Below, piece after piece: positions 6,343 to 13,722 of a DNA stretch of 14,117 nucleotides. The first letter of the stretch is position 1, and the number at the start of each line of letters is the position of its first letter. A program made the translations under genes and the position numbers. A model generated the notes under the pieces. It did not search any database. It worked only from the letters and a program-made list of their open reading frames with translations, and was not told the DNA's origin. Origin of the DNA: an uncultured Coriobacteriaceae bacterium (lineage in GTDB: Bacteria; Actinomycetota; Coriobacteriia; Coriobacteriales; Atopobiaceae); NCBI GenBank assembly GCA_900552935.1, contig USBN01000038.1, positions 1-14,117 on the forward strand, written 5' to 3'.

Positions 6343-7203
6343 ATGAAATCGATCACCCGCAAGCAGGCAATCGCTTCCATCGGGGCGGGTGCCGCCGCCG
6401 TCGCTGGCCTCGGGCTCGCCGGATGTGGCGGCTCTGACTCCGCCGCAGCGACTTCCGCCGCGTCTGACGAGAAGCTCATCGTCTTTGCCGCGGCAAGCAT
6501 GACCGAGAGCCTCACCAAGGCGACTGAGTCCTTCACGAAGGACACCGGCACCGAGGTTAGCTTCAATTTCGATTCTTCTGGCACCCTGAAGACCCAGATT
6601 CAGGAAGGTGCCGAGTGCGACGTCTTCATCTCCGCCGGACAAAAGCAGATGAACCAGCTCGACGCCACTGCTGACCCCGAGGTCAACACCGAGGGCCTTG
6701 ATCTTATCGAGTCCGATACGCGCTTCAACATCCTTCAGAACGAGGTCACGCTCGTTGTCCCTGATGGCAATCCTAGGGGCATCCAGAACTTCGAGGACTT
6801 CGCCGACCACCTCACGGCTGGTGACGTCAAGCTCGCCATGGGTAACTCCGATGTTCCCGTTGGCCAGTACACCCAGAAAATCCTGAAGTACTTCAACCTC
6901 AACGAGGACGAACTCGCGGCCTCTGGCGTGATCACCTATGGCACCAACGTCAAGGAGGTCACGACCCAGGTATCCGAGGCGGCTGTCGATTGTGGTGTCA
7001 TTTACCGTACCGATGCGGTATCTGCGGGTCTTGCGGTTGTCGATTGCGCCACCAAGGATATGTGCGGCGAGGTCGTCTATCCGATCGCCGTCGTCAAGGG
7101 CACGAAGCGCGAGGACGCCGCCGAGTCCTATCTCGAGTTCCTCAAGGGCTCCGAGGCCTCCGCTTGCTTCGAGGAGGTCGGCTTCAAGCCGCTGTCCGCG
7201 TAA
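6343..7203 (+). CDS. modA: Molybdate ABC transporter substrate-binding lipoprotein ModA
   Basis: A 286-residue extracellular binding protein for molybdate (perhaps also tungstate). The N-terminus has a basic stretch and a hydrophobic core ending in the lipobox LAGC, with Cys28 the predicted lipidation site; a Ser/Ala-rich linker follows. The mature part starts KLIVFAAASMTESL, with oxyanion-contact motifs AAS (50-52) and DSSGTL (77-82), then CDVFISAG and, late, CGVIYRTDA. These fit the ModA family in order and length. The start is ATG 6343, with GGAAGGA 5 bases upstream; the in-frame reading back to TTG 6232 runs through a palindromic spacer and has no family resemblance. modB follows after 20 bases and modC overlaps modB, so this is the first gene of modABC. 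Confidence 0.95.
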   Translation: MKSITRKQAIASIGAGAAAVAGLGLAGCGGSDSAAATSAASDEKLIVFAAASMTESLTKATESFTKDTGTEVSFNFDSSGTLKTQIQEGAECDVFISAGQKQMNQLDATADPEVNTEGLDLIESDTRFNILQNEVTLVVPDGNPRGIQNFEDFADHLTAGDVKLAMGNSDVPVGQYTQKILKYFNLNEDELAASGVITYGTNVKEVTTQVSEAAVDCGVIYRTDAVSAGLAVVDCATKDMCGEVVYPIAVVKGTKREDAAESYLEFLKGSEASACFEEVGFKPLSA

Positions 7204-7223
7204 TTGTCGATAGGATCTGAGCC

Positions 7224-7898
7224 ATGGATTGGTACCCGCTCATAAACTCGCTGCGCATCGCCGCCGTCTCGACGGTAGCCGTGTTCTTCCTGGGGCTCGG
7301 TGCGGCGTGCGCGATCGCGAAGCTTCCCAGAACGGTAAGGGCCCTGCTCGATGTGGTGCTCACGCTCCCACTCGTCTTGCCGCCGACCGTCGTCGGGTAC
7401 CTGCTCCTGCTTGTTCTTGGACCCAGGCGTCCCGTCGGCGCCTGGGTGCTCGAGGCCTTTGGGGTTCGTCTCACCATGACGTGGTACAGCGCGATCTTCG
7501 CGTGCGTTGTCGTCGCCTTTCCCCTTATGTATCGAACGGCTCGCGGCGCCTTCGAGGCCTATGACAAGACCTTGACGCACGCCGCGCTTACCCTTGGCAA
7601 GAGTCGCACGTGGGCGTTCTGGCGGGTCCAGGTTCCCGGCTGCGCCCAGGGCATTCTTGCGGGGGCGGTCCTCGCGTTCGCGCGTGCCCTCGGCGAGTAC
7701 GGTGCCACGGCCATGGTTGCGGGATACACGCCTGGCCAGACCGCAACGGTCTCCACGACCGTCTATCAGCTGTGGCGCACGGGCGATGACGCGCTTGCGT
7801 TTCGATGGGTGCTCGTCAACATCGCCATATCGGCCGTTGTCCTTCTCGCTATGAACTGGCTTGAAGGTAGGGCCCGTACGCAGGGGAGGCGGGCATGA
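7224..7898 (+). CDS. modB: Molybdate ABC transporter permease ModB
   Basis: A 224-residue integral membrane protein forming the channel of the molybdate importer. Hydrophobic segments lie near residues 10-31, 42-66, 85-103, 142-160 and 193-212. The cytoplasmic EAA loop that contacts the ATPase is visible around 118-140 as HAALTLGKSRTWAFWRVQVP, with the key Gly125. LGEYGAT (156-162) and LPPTVVGY (52-59) are typical of ModB and CysT/CysW relatives. The start at ATG 7224 has AGGA 8 bases upstream. The last codons overlap the modC start by four bases (ATGA), which couples their translation. Confidence 0.95.
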   Translation: MDWYPLINSLRIAAVSTVAVFFLGLGAACAIAKLPRTVRALLDVVLTLPLVLPPTVVGYLLLLVLGPRRPVGAWVLEAFGVRLTMTWYSAIFACVVVAFPLMYRTARGAFEAYDKTLTHAALTLGKSRTWAFWRVQVPGCAQGILAGAVLAFARALGEYGATAMVAGYTPGQTATVSTTVYQLWRTGDDALAFRWVLVNIAISAVVLLAMNWLEGRARTQGRRA

Positions 7899-9022
7899 GC
7901 CTTTTCGTTGACATCACAAAACGCCTTGGCGACTTCGTCCTCGACGTGTCCTTCAGCGCGGATGACCCGAGCGAGACGCTTGCGATTCTCGGTGCGTCCG
8001 GCTGCGGCAAGAGCGTGACGCTCAAGTGCATCGCCGGCATCGAGCGCCCTGACAGGGGCCGTATCGTTTTGAACGATCGCGTGCTGTTTGACTCGGAAGT
8101 GCGCGTTGACGTACCGGTGCAGGATAGGCGCGTGGGCTATCTCTTTCAGAACTACGCGCTGTTCCCGACGATGACGGTTCTCGACAATGTCATGGCAGGC
8201 GTGCGAGGAGGATCTCGCAACGAGCGCCGCGAGAGGGCTTTGGAGCAGATTCGAGCCTTCCGCTTGGAGGGCCTTGAGGGCTTGCGTCCGGCCGAGCTGT
8301 CTGGTGGCCAGCAGCAGCGTTGCGCCCTCGCGCGCATCATGGCGAACGATCCGGAGCTTCTTCTGCTCGATGAGCCCTTCAGTGCGCTCGATGGTTATTT
8401 GCGCTGGCAGCTCGAACTCGAGCTCGGTGACACGCTCCGCGCGTTTCCTGGGGGCGTGGTGTTTGTCACGCACAGTCGTGACGAGGTGTATCGCATGTGC
8501 CAGCGCGTTTGCGTGCTCGACCATGGCAAGAGTGGGCGTACGGTGCCCACCCGCGAGTTGTTCGATACCCCCGCGACTCTGGCAGAGGCCCTCATCAGTG
8601 GTTGCAAGAACGTGAGTGCGGCGCTGCCGGTGGGAGAGACTTCCCTTGTCTGCACGGACTGGGGCGTTACGCTTGCTTGCGGTCGTTCGGTCGAGGGCTG
8701 CGACCACGTTGGCCTCCGCGCGCACTTCCTAAGGGTCGTTGAGGCTGATGGTCGAGCTGTGGACACCCTTGGTGACGCGCCCACGGGGTTTGGGAGTGAG
8801 GCAGTGCCAAATCGCGGCGAGCTCGACAAGACAGTAAACCTCATCCCCTGCGAGGTGGCGCGCGTTATCGACAACGTCTTCTCGACCATCGTTATGTGCT
8901 CAACTCCCGGTGGCGGGATGCTTCGCGTCGAGCTCGAGAAGGCGGCGTGGGCTTCGCTTGAGAACCCCTCACGCGTTACGCTTGAGGTTGCCCCGTCTGA
9001 CGTCATGTGCTTGGAGGCATAG
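7895..9022 (+). CDS. modC: Molybdate ABC transporter ATP-binding protein ModC
   Basis: A 375-residue ATPase that powers molybdate import with ModB. The nucleotide-binding domain fills residues 1 to about 230: Walker A GASGCGKS (33-40), Q-loop LFQNYALFP (83-91), signature LSGGQQQR (135-142), Walker B LLLLDEP (155-161) and the switch His193 (VTHSRDE). The remaining 140 residues are a divergent regulatory region in the place of the TOBE/MOBE oxyanion-sensing domain; its ISGCKNVSA start at about 234 is typical of ModC. It is unusually rich in Cys for this region. The gene overlaps modB by four bases and holds the moaA ribosome-binding site (GGAGG, 9013-9017) inside its last codons. Confidence 0.94.
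   Translation: MSLFVDITKRLGDFVLDVSFSADDPSETLAILGASGCGKSVTLKCIAGIERPDRGRIVLNDRVLFDSEVRVDVPVQDRRVGYLFQNYALFPTMTVLDNVMAGVRGGSRNERRERALEQIRAFRLEGLEGLRPAELSGGQQQRCALARIMANDPELLLLDEPFSALDGYLRWQLELELGDTLRAFPGGVVFVTHSRDEVYRMCQRVCVLDHGKSGRTVPTRELFDTPATLAEALISGCKNVSAALPVGETSLVCTDWGVTLACGRSVEGCDHVGLRAHFLRVVEADGRAVDTLGDAPTGFGSEAVPNRGELDKTVNLIPCEVARVIDNVFSTIVMCSTPGGGMLRVELEKAAWASLENPSRVTLEVAPSDVMCLEA
9013..9017 (+). promoter_or_regulatory. Ribosome-binding site deciding the moaA start
   Basis: GGAGG lies inside the end of modC and 10 bases before GTG 9028. The earlier in-frame GTG 9007 precedes the site and cannot use it. Confidence 0.6.
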
Positions 9023-9027
9023 GGAAC

Positions 9028-9978
9028 GTGCAAGACACCTTCGGAAGAACCATTAGCTATATGAGGCTGTCCGTCACGGATAAGTGCAATTGCCGATGCA
9101 TCTACTGCATGCCTCGGGAGGGCGTCGCCCGTCACGCTCATGGAGAGGTTCTCTCGTTCGAGGAAATGGCGGAGATCGTTCGTGCCGCGTCGAGGCTTGG
9201 CGTCCGCAAGGTTCGCGTTACGGGCGGAGAGCCGCTGGTGAGGCGAGGAATCGTGGACCTTGTCGCTATGCTCTCCGGCATAGAGGGCATCGACGAGGTC
9301 GACATGACAACGAACGGAACCTTGCTCGCGCCCCTCGCGAAAGACCTTCGCGCCGCCGGGCTAACTCGCCTTAACGTCTCGCTCGACACGCTTCGTCCCG
9401 ATCGCTACCGGGAGATTTCACGCGTCGGCGAGCTCTCGGATGCTCTGGACGGAATACGCGCCGCCAAGCTGGCCGGTTTTCCGCCGCCAAAGATAAACTG
9501 TGTGCTCATGGGCGGAGTGAACGACGATGAGGCGGCGGACTTCGTTGACATTGCACGAAGGGAGTCCGTTGAGGTTCGCTTTATCGAGCTCATGCCCATG
9601 GGAGAGTGCGCCCGCTGGCCGAAGGAACGCTTCGTTTCCGGCGACGTCGTCCTCGAAGCGGTGCCCGAGCTCGAGCGTGTTGGCGAGGGTGGCGTGGCGG
9701 AGCTTTACTCCGCACCGGGGTTTCTCGGGCGTGTCGGGCTCATTCGCGCCGTCAGCCACAGGTTCTGCTCGGGATGCGACCGTGTCCGCGTCACGGCGGA
9801 CGGCAGGCTCAAACCCTGTCTTCACTCCGCTACCGAAGTGCCTCTTCGCGGCTTGCATGGCTCGGAGCTCGAGCGCGCCATCGCCTGTGGCATCGAGGCC
9901 AAGCCGGCTCATCACAACCTCGTCCCGGGGCTTCACTCGAGCGAGACTCCGAGGGACATGTTCGAGATAGGGGGCTAG
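9028..9978 (+). CDS. moaA: GTP 3',8-cyclase MoaA (radical SAM)
   Basis: MoaA converts GTP to 3',8-cyclo-GTP, the first step of molybdenum cofactor synthesis. The protein has 316 residues. The radical SAM cluster motif CxxxCxxC is at Cys20, Cys24 and Cys27 (DKCNCRCIYCMP), with an extra Cys22. GGEP (66-69) binds SAM. The second, GTP-binding cluster is held by Cys247, Cys250 and Cys264 in FCSGCDRVRVTADGRLKPCL. The C-terminal Gly-Gly tail needed in the family is present (MFEIGG). GTG 9028 is chosen because it gives the usual short MQDTFGRTISYMRLSVTD start and a GGAGG site 10 bases upstream. moaC begins after one base, so the pair is translationally coupled. Confidence 0.96.
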   Translation: MQDTFGRTISYMRLSVTDKCNCRCIYCMPREGVARHAHGEVLSFEEMAEIVRAASRLGVRKVRVTGGEPLVRRGIVDLVAMLSGIEGIDEVDMTTNGTLLAPLAKDLRAAGLTRLNVSLDTLRPDRYREISRVGELSDALDGIRAAKLAGFPPPKINCVLMGGVNDDEAADFVDIARRESVEVRFIELMPMGECARWPKERFVSGDVVLEAVPELERVGEGGVAELYSAPGFLGRVGLIRAVSHRFCSGCDRVRVTADGRLKPCLHSATEVPLRGLHGSELERAIACGIEAKPAHHNLVPGLHSSETPRDMFEIGG

Positions 9979-9979
9979 G

Positions 9980-10489
9980 GTGGAGGATTCCCAGACCACA
10001 TCGGCAAGCATTCGCGATGCCGAGTTCACGCACGTAAACGAGCAAGGCCGTGCCCGCATGGTCGACGTTGGCGGCAAGCCTGTGACGTCTCGAGTCGCGC
10101 GCGCCGCCGCGAAGGTACTCATGGCCCCGAGCACGCTTGAGCTTGTGCGGACCGGTGGAACACGCAAGGGCGACGTCCTCGCTGTCGCCCAGGTAGCCGG
10201 CATTATGGCCGCAAAGCGCACGTGGGAGATTATCCCGATGTGCCACCAGATTCCGCTTTCCGGCGTGGATATCAACTTCGCGCTAGAGGATGACGGGATC
10301 TCAATCGAGGCCACGGCTCGCTGCAAGGGGGAGACCGGTGTGGAGATGGAGGCGCTCACCGCGGCTTCCGTGGCCGCGCTGACCATCTATGACATGTGCA
10401 AGTCGCATCAGCGTGATATGGAGATCACGGCTGTTCGCCTTATGGAGAAGACTGGGGGCCGTAGCGGCCATTTTGTGAGGGGAGAGTAG
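9980..10489 (+). CDS. moaC: Cyclic pyranopterin monophosphate synthase MoaC
   Basis: MoaC turns the MoaA product 3',8-cyclo-GTP into cyclic pyranopterin monophosphate. The 169-residue protein shows the family signature throughout: FTHVNEQGRARMVDVGGKP (16-34), KGDVLAVAQVAGIMAAK with Lys63 (63-79), PMCHQIPLSGV (86-96), TGVEMEALTAASVAALTIYD and DMCK with Asp138 and Lys141, and the ending EKTGGRSGHF. Lys63, Asp138 and Lys141 correspond to catalytic residues known in E. coli MoaC. It starts at GTG 9980, one base after the moaA stop, and is followed after one base by the MOSC gene. Residues 1-14 form a short extension before the conserved start. Confidence 0.96.
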   Translation: MEDSQTTSASIRDAEFTHVNEQGRARMVDVGGKPVTSRVARAAAKVLMAPSTLELVRTGGTRKGDVLAVAQVAGIMAAKRTWEIIPMCHQIPLSGVDINFALEDDGISIEATARCKGETGVEMEALTAASVAALTIYDMCKSHQRDMEITAVRLMEKTGGRSGHFVRGE

Positions 10490-10490
10490 C

Positions 10491-10964
10491 GTGGGAGAGT
10501 TCGTCGTTTCGCCCGGAGCCCTTGCGGGCGAGGTCATTGCCGTATGCACGAGCGCCGAGAAGGGCGTTCGCAAGCAGTCTGTTGACTCCATTGAGCTTGA
10601 GGTGGGTACTGGCGTCGTTGGCGACGCGCATTCTGGAGCCTGGCACCGCCAGGTGAGCCTGCTGCCGGATGAGGCCGTTGATGTGCTGCGCCAGGTTCTG
10701 CCTGGTCTCAAGGCGGGTGACTTCGCGGAGAACATCCTCACGCGTGGTCTCGACCTTAAGTCGCTTCCCGTGGGTACGGTCATTTCCGCCGGAGAGGCGC
10801 TCCTCGCCGTGACACAAATCGGCAAGAAATGCCATAACGACTGCGAGATTAAGCGCCTGGTGGGAAAGTGCGCCATGCCGAGCGAGGGCATCTTTACCGT
10901 TGTCATTCGAGGGGGAGAGGTTCGCCCCGGCGACGAGGTGCACGTCATGGAGGTGAGGCGCTAA
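10491..10964 (+). CDS. Stand-alone MOSC domain protein
   Basis: A 157-residue single-domain protein. MOSC domains occur in molybdenum cofactor sulfurases and in YiiM/YcbX-type proteins and bind or transfer cofactor. Visible motifs are EKGVRK (23-28), GVVGDAHSGAWHRQVSLL (41-58), GDFAENI (76-82), VTQIGKKCHNDCEI with Cys114 and Cys118, and VGKCAMP with Cys127. The three cysteines are good candidates for carrying sulfur or selenium, but this is inference. In other anaerobes this type of MOSC domain is found next to or fused with MoaB/MogA. Here it is separate, between moaC (1-base gap) and the moeA-like gene (1-base overlap, TAATG). The start is GTG 10491. Exact function is unknown. Confidence 0.9.
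   Translation: MGEFVVSPGALAGEVIAVCTSAEKGVRKQSVDSIELEVGTGVVGDAHSGAWHRQVSLLPDEAVDVLRQVLPGLKAGDFAENILTRGLDLKSLPVGTVISAGEALLAVTQIGKKCHNDCEIKRLVGKCAMPSEGIFTVVIRGGEVRPGDEVHVMEVRR
10949..10956 (+). promoter_or_regulatory. Strong ribosome-binding site of the moeA-like gene
   Basis: GGAGGTGA lies 7 bases before ATG 10964, inside the last codons of the MOSC gene, and is one of the strongest sites in the window. It selects ATG 10964 over in-frame codons from 10868 onward. Confidence 0.8.
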
Positions 10965-11998
10965 TGAGGGAACTTCCCGTTCAGCAGGCCGTGGGACACG
11001 TGCTCTGCCACGACATGACCCAGATCATTCCTGGCGAATTCAAGGGAGCTCGATTCCGTAAGGGCCACGTCGTGGCTCCGGAGGATGTCGACGTGTTGCT
11101 CTCGATGGGGAAGCGCAGCGTCTATGTGCTCGAGCTCGAGCCGGGCATGCTTCACGAGGATGACGCCGCCATCCGCCTCTGCGAGATCATGGAGGGAGAC
11201 GGTTGCGTCCGCTCGCCCGAGATCCGCGAGGGCAAGATCGAGTTGCGCGCTGCCCACGACGGGTGCTTTCGCGTACGGAGCGAGGCGCTTGCCGCTGTCA
11301 ACTCGGTGACGCAGGTCATGGTGGCCACGCGCGCCGGTAACACGGCGGTTCATGCTGGCGATAAGCTCGCGGGAATGCGCGTCATTCCGCTTGTGATCGA
11401 GGAATCAAAGCTTGAGGAGGCCCGCCGCGCGGCTGACGCTTGCGCTGGCGAGGGGCCCGTCTGCGAGGTTCTGCCTTACAAGCTCCGTCGCGTTGGCATT
11501 GTCACCACGGGTAGCGAGGTTGCCGCGGGCCTTATCGAGGACTCGTTCACTCCCGTTGTGAAGGGCAAGCTCGCCGAGTACGGCATGGATTGCGTTGCCC
11601 ACGAGATGCCCGGCGACGATGTCGAGGATATCGTTGCCGCGATCGGGCGCGTGCGCGAGGCTGGCGTTGATCTCGTCGTCTGTACTGGCGGCATGAGCGT
11701 CGACCCCGACGACAACACCCCTGGTGCCATCCAGGAGAGCGGTGCCGAGATGGTGACCTACGGCGCGCCCGTGCTTCCGGGCGCCATGGTCTTCGTGGGA
11801 TACTATGACGACGGCACCCCCGTGCTCGGTCTTCCTGGCTGCGTGATGTTCGCGCGAGCCACGATTCTCGACCTCATCATGCCTCGCATCGCGGCGGGCG
11901 TTCGCCTGACGCGTGCGGATATCGTCGCCTATGCAGAGGGCGGCCTCTGTCTCGGCTGCGAGGAGTGCCACTACCCAATCTGTCCCTTCGGCAAGTAG
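10964..11998 (+). CDS. MoeA-like molybdopterin-binding protein with a cysteine-rich C-terminal tail
   Basis: A 344-residue protein related to MoeA, which inserts molybdate into adenylated molybdopterin. It starts MRELPVQQAVGHVLCHDMTQIIPGE, here seen as AVGHVLCHDMT and GARFRKGHVV motifs of the MoeA N-terminal part. The MoCF-type domain runs from about residue 175 (VGIVTTGSEV) and contains CTGGMSVDPDDNTPG and LPGCVMFARAT. It is shorter than E. coli MoeA (about 411) because the C-terminal beta domain is missing. Instead it ends in Cys329-x2-Cys332-x2-Cys335-x4-Cys340 followed by PFGK, a possible metal or cluster site. I have seen this tail in MoeA-like proteins of anaerobes near selenium-hydroxylase genes (recollection, not checked). 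Start ATG 10964 overlaps the MOSC stop by one base. Confidence 0.9.
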   Translation: MRELPVQQAVGHVLCHDMTQIIPGEFKGARFRKGHVVAPEDVDVLLSMGKRSVYVLELEPGMLHEDDAAIRLCEIMEGDGCVRSPEIREGKIELRAAHDGCFRVRSEALAAVNSVTQVMVATRAGNTAVHAGDKLAGMRVIPLVIEESKLEEARRAADACAGEGPVCEVLPYKLRRVGIVTTGSEVAAGLIEDSFTPVVKGKLAEYGMDCVAHEMPGDDVEDIVAAIGRVREAGVDLVVCTGGMSVDPDDNTPGAIQESGAEMVTYGAPVLPGAMVFVGYYDDGTPVLGLPGCVMFARATILDLIMPRIAAGVRLTRADIVAYAEGGLCLGCEECHYPICPFGK

Positions 11999-12020
11999 GC
12001 TTTGGCTAGTAGGAGTGCGC

Positions 12021-13217
12021 ATGAGCTGCCATGACAAGGACGTAGTCTCGTCTTATACCGCTACCGTCATCACCGTGAGCGATCGAGCGAGTGCTGGTGT
12101 CTATAAGGATGAGGCGGGTCCCGCCGTGGCGGCCCTTCTTTCTGAGTCAGGTTTTGAGGTGGTATCCTCCAGCGTCGTCCCGGACGAGCGCACGAGTATC
12201 GAACGTGCGATCCGCGAGGGCGCCGCTTCGGACGTCGCTCTCGTTGTCACGGCGGGCGGTACGGGCCTTTCTCCGCGGGACGTGACGCCCGATGTTACGG
12301 CTGACGTCTGTGACCGCCTCGTGCCTGGCATCGGCGAAGCCATGCGCGCCGCTTCCGCTAAGATAACGCCCTTCGCCTGGCTCTCTCGCGCTACGGCCGG
12401 AACCCTGGGTCGCACGCTCGTCGTCAACGTCCCCGGCTCTCCCAAGGCATCTGTGGAGAACCTCGCCGCCGTGATCGAGCCCGTCAGGCACGGTCTTAAG
12501 GTCCTCCGTGCGGAGGGTTCCCTCGACTGCGCTGCCGAGCGCCTCGCATCGGCCGTTCGCGGTCTGGCCGAGAAGCCCGTCGTGCTCTTTGATTTTGACG
12601 GCACCCTTGCGGACACGAAGCCCTGCATCGTGAGGACGGCAACGCGGGTGCTCCGCGAATGGGGCCTGACCGAGGAGGAGATTGGCGACGCCGGGAGACT
12701 CGTGGGCCCTCCTTTTCCGCTTGCCTATTCGCTCGTCTATGGCCTCTCCGAGGAAGATGCCGCTGAGGTCACGCGCCGCTATCGCGAGATTTACGCGACC
12801 CTCGGTCCCGAGAGAAACCCGTTGTTCGACGGCGTCCGCGAGATGCTCACGGAGCTCAAGACCCGAGGCAAGAAGCTCGCCATCGTGTCTTCGAAGATGG
12901 AGCGCTTCGTCCGTATGGCCCTTCAGCAGACTGGCATCGAGGACCTCTTCGAGGAGGTCGTCACCCAGACGGGGGTCAAGGATCCCGGAAAGGCCGGCCT
13001 TATCGCTGAGGCCCTACGCCGCCTCGACGCTGAGCTCGAGGATGCCGTCATGCTCGGAGACAGGCACTATGACATCGAGGGCGCCGTCGCGACGGGCGTT
13101 GACTCTATCGGTGTATACCTTGGCGACACCGCTCCCGCAGGAGAGCTGGAAAACGCCGGTGCTACGGCAATCGCCACGAGCGTCTCTCAGATGGGCCGCT
13201 ATCTTTTGGGCGAGTAG
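12021..13217 (+). CDS. Fusion protein: MogA/MoaB-type molybdopterin adenylyltransferase plus HAD-family phosphatase
   Basis: A 398-residue two-domain protein. Residues about 12-165 are a MoCF domain of MogA/MoaB type, with VITVSDRASAG (17-27), TAGGTGLSPRDVTPDVT (77-93) and NVPGSPKAS (136-144), which adenylates molybdopterin in the family. Residues about 186-398 are a HAD hydrolase: motif I DFDGT (191-195), Ser290 (IVSSK), Lys324 (DPGKAG) and GDRHYD with Asp347 and Asp351. The VGPPFPLAYSLVYGLSEEDA cap resembles the HAD 5'-nucleotidase/PGP-like group. The reading frame crosses the junction without a break, so this is a true fusion. The HAD part might act on AMP or pyrophosphate released during cofactor synthesis; this is inference. 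ATG 12021 has AGGAG 5 bases upstream; earlier in-frame codons lie inside the moeA-like gene. Confidence 0.93.
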   Translation: MSCHDKDVVSSYTATVITVSDRASAGVYKDEAGPAVAALLSESGFEVVSSSVVPDERTSIERAIREGAASDVALVVTAGGTGLSPRDVTPDVTADVCDRLVPGIGEAMRAASAKITPFAWLSRATAGTLGRTLVVNVPGSPKASVENLAAVIEPVRHGLKVLRAEGSLDCAAERLASAVRGLAEKPVVLFDFDGTLADTKPCIVRTATRVLREWGLTEEEIGDAGRLVGPPFPLAYSLVYGLSEEDAAEVTRRYREIYATLGPERNPLFDGVREMLTELKTRGKKLAIVSSKMERFVRMALQQTGIEDLFEEVVTQTGVKDPGKAGLIAEALRRLDAELEDAVMLGDRHYDIEGAVATGVDSIGVYLGDTAPAGELENAGATAIATSVSQMGRYLLGE

Positions 13218-13227
13218 CCAGCTTGGG

Positions 13228-13268
13228 ATGGCACGGCGGTCGCTATCCGCCCGCTGCCGTGATGCCAT
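13228..13268 (+). terminator. Hairpin after the mogA-HAD gene, possible operon terminator
   Basis: ATGGCA (13228-13233) pairs with TGCCAT (13263-13268), and the adjoining CGGC (13234-13237) pairs with GCCG (13256-13259), leaving a 3-base bulge. It starts 11 bases after the last gene of the long operon. No T-tract follows, so it may need Rho or act only as an mRNA-stabilising end. Confidence 0.4.
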
Positions 13269-13337
13269 TCGTCTCCGTTTGCGGATGCGACTGATACCTT
13301 CTGGCCTCGCTTGGGTACAACCAGGCTAACGACAACG

Positions 13338-13351
13338 CGCACGCGAGTGCG
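13338..13351 (+). other. Short hairpin with a GCGA tetraloop before the phasin-like gene
   Basis: CGCAC and GTGCG pair perfectly around GCGA, which fits the stable GNRA tetraloop class. It lies just upstream of the GAGGGG ribosome-binding site of the next gene and could protect the 5' end of the message or tune initiation. It may also be chance in GC-rich DNA. Confidence 0.35.
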
Positions 13352-13365
13352 GGAGAGGGGCAATC

Positions 13366-13716
13366 ATGGCTGACATCACTGAGGGCATTCGCAAGGCGTT
13401 TCTTGCTGGCGTGGGTGCCGTCGCCCTGGGTGCCGAGAAGACCACGGAACTCGTGGATTCGCTCGTCAAGAAGGGCGAGCTTACGATCGAGCAGGGCAAG
13501 GACCTCAACCGAGAGCTCACCCAGAAGGCTAAGGAGACCGTGGATGGCGCCCAGGATTCCGTTCTTCGCGCCCGCCTGTCCACGATGACCCCTGAGGAGC
13601 GCGCGGCTTTCATCGACCGCGCCAAGGAGCTTGCGAGCGACCTTGACGCCAAAGCCTCTGCGGCAACCAAGGTTCCCGTTGAGGCGGACTCTGTCGAAGA
13701 CGCCACAAAGGAGTAG
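13366..13716 (+). CDS. Phasin-like small helical protein
   Basis: A 116-residue charged protein without signal peptide or membrane segment. It begins ITEGIRKAFLAGVGAVALGAEK, here judged by the amphipathic FLAGVGAVALGAEKT core, then LVKKGELTIEQGKDLNREL and a long Lys/Glu/Ala-rich helix, ending in an Ala/Thr-rich acidic tail. This layout matches phasin-family or PHA-granule-associated-like proteins common in Coriobacteriia and clostridia, many of which make no polyhydroxyalkanoate, so a storage role should not be assumed. The ribosome-binding site GAGGGG ends 5 bases before ATG 13366. A gap of 148 bases from mogA-HAD suggests a new transcript. The next gene, an ABC1 kinase, starts 6 bases later, so the two are probably co-expressed. 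Confidence 0.72.
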   Translation: MADITEGIRKAFLAGVGAVALGAEKTTELVDSLVKKGELTIEQGKDLNRELTQKAKETVDGAQDSVLRARLSTMTPEERAAFIDRAKELASDLDAKASAATKVPVEADSVEDATKE

Positions 13717-13722
13717 CGTGGC

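Noticed and set aside
7766..8725. Open frame of 319 codons on the - strand
   Set aside because: It overlaps modB and modC in antisense and has no family resemblance.
11913..12020. Upstream start of the mogA-HAD gene inside the moeA-like gene
   Set aside because: The added 36 residues have no family match, and ATG 12021 has AGGAG at proper spacing.
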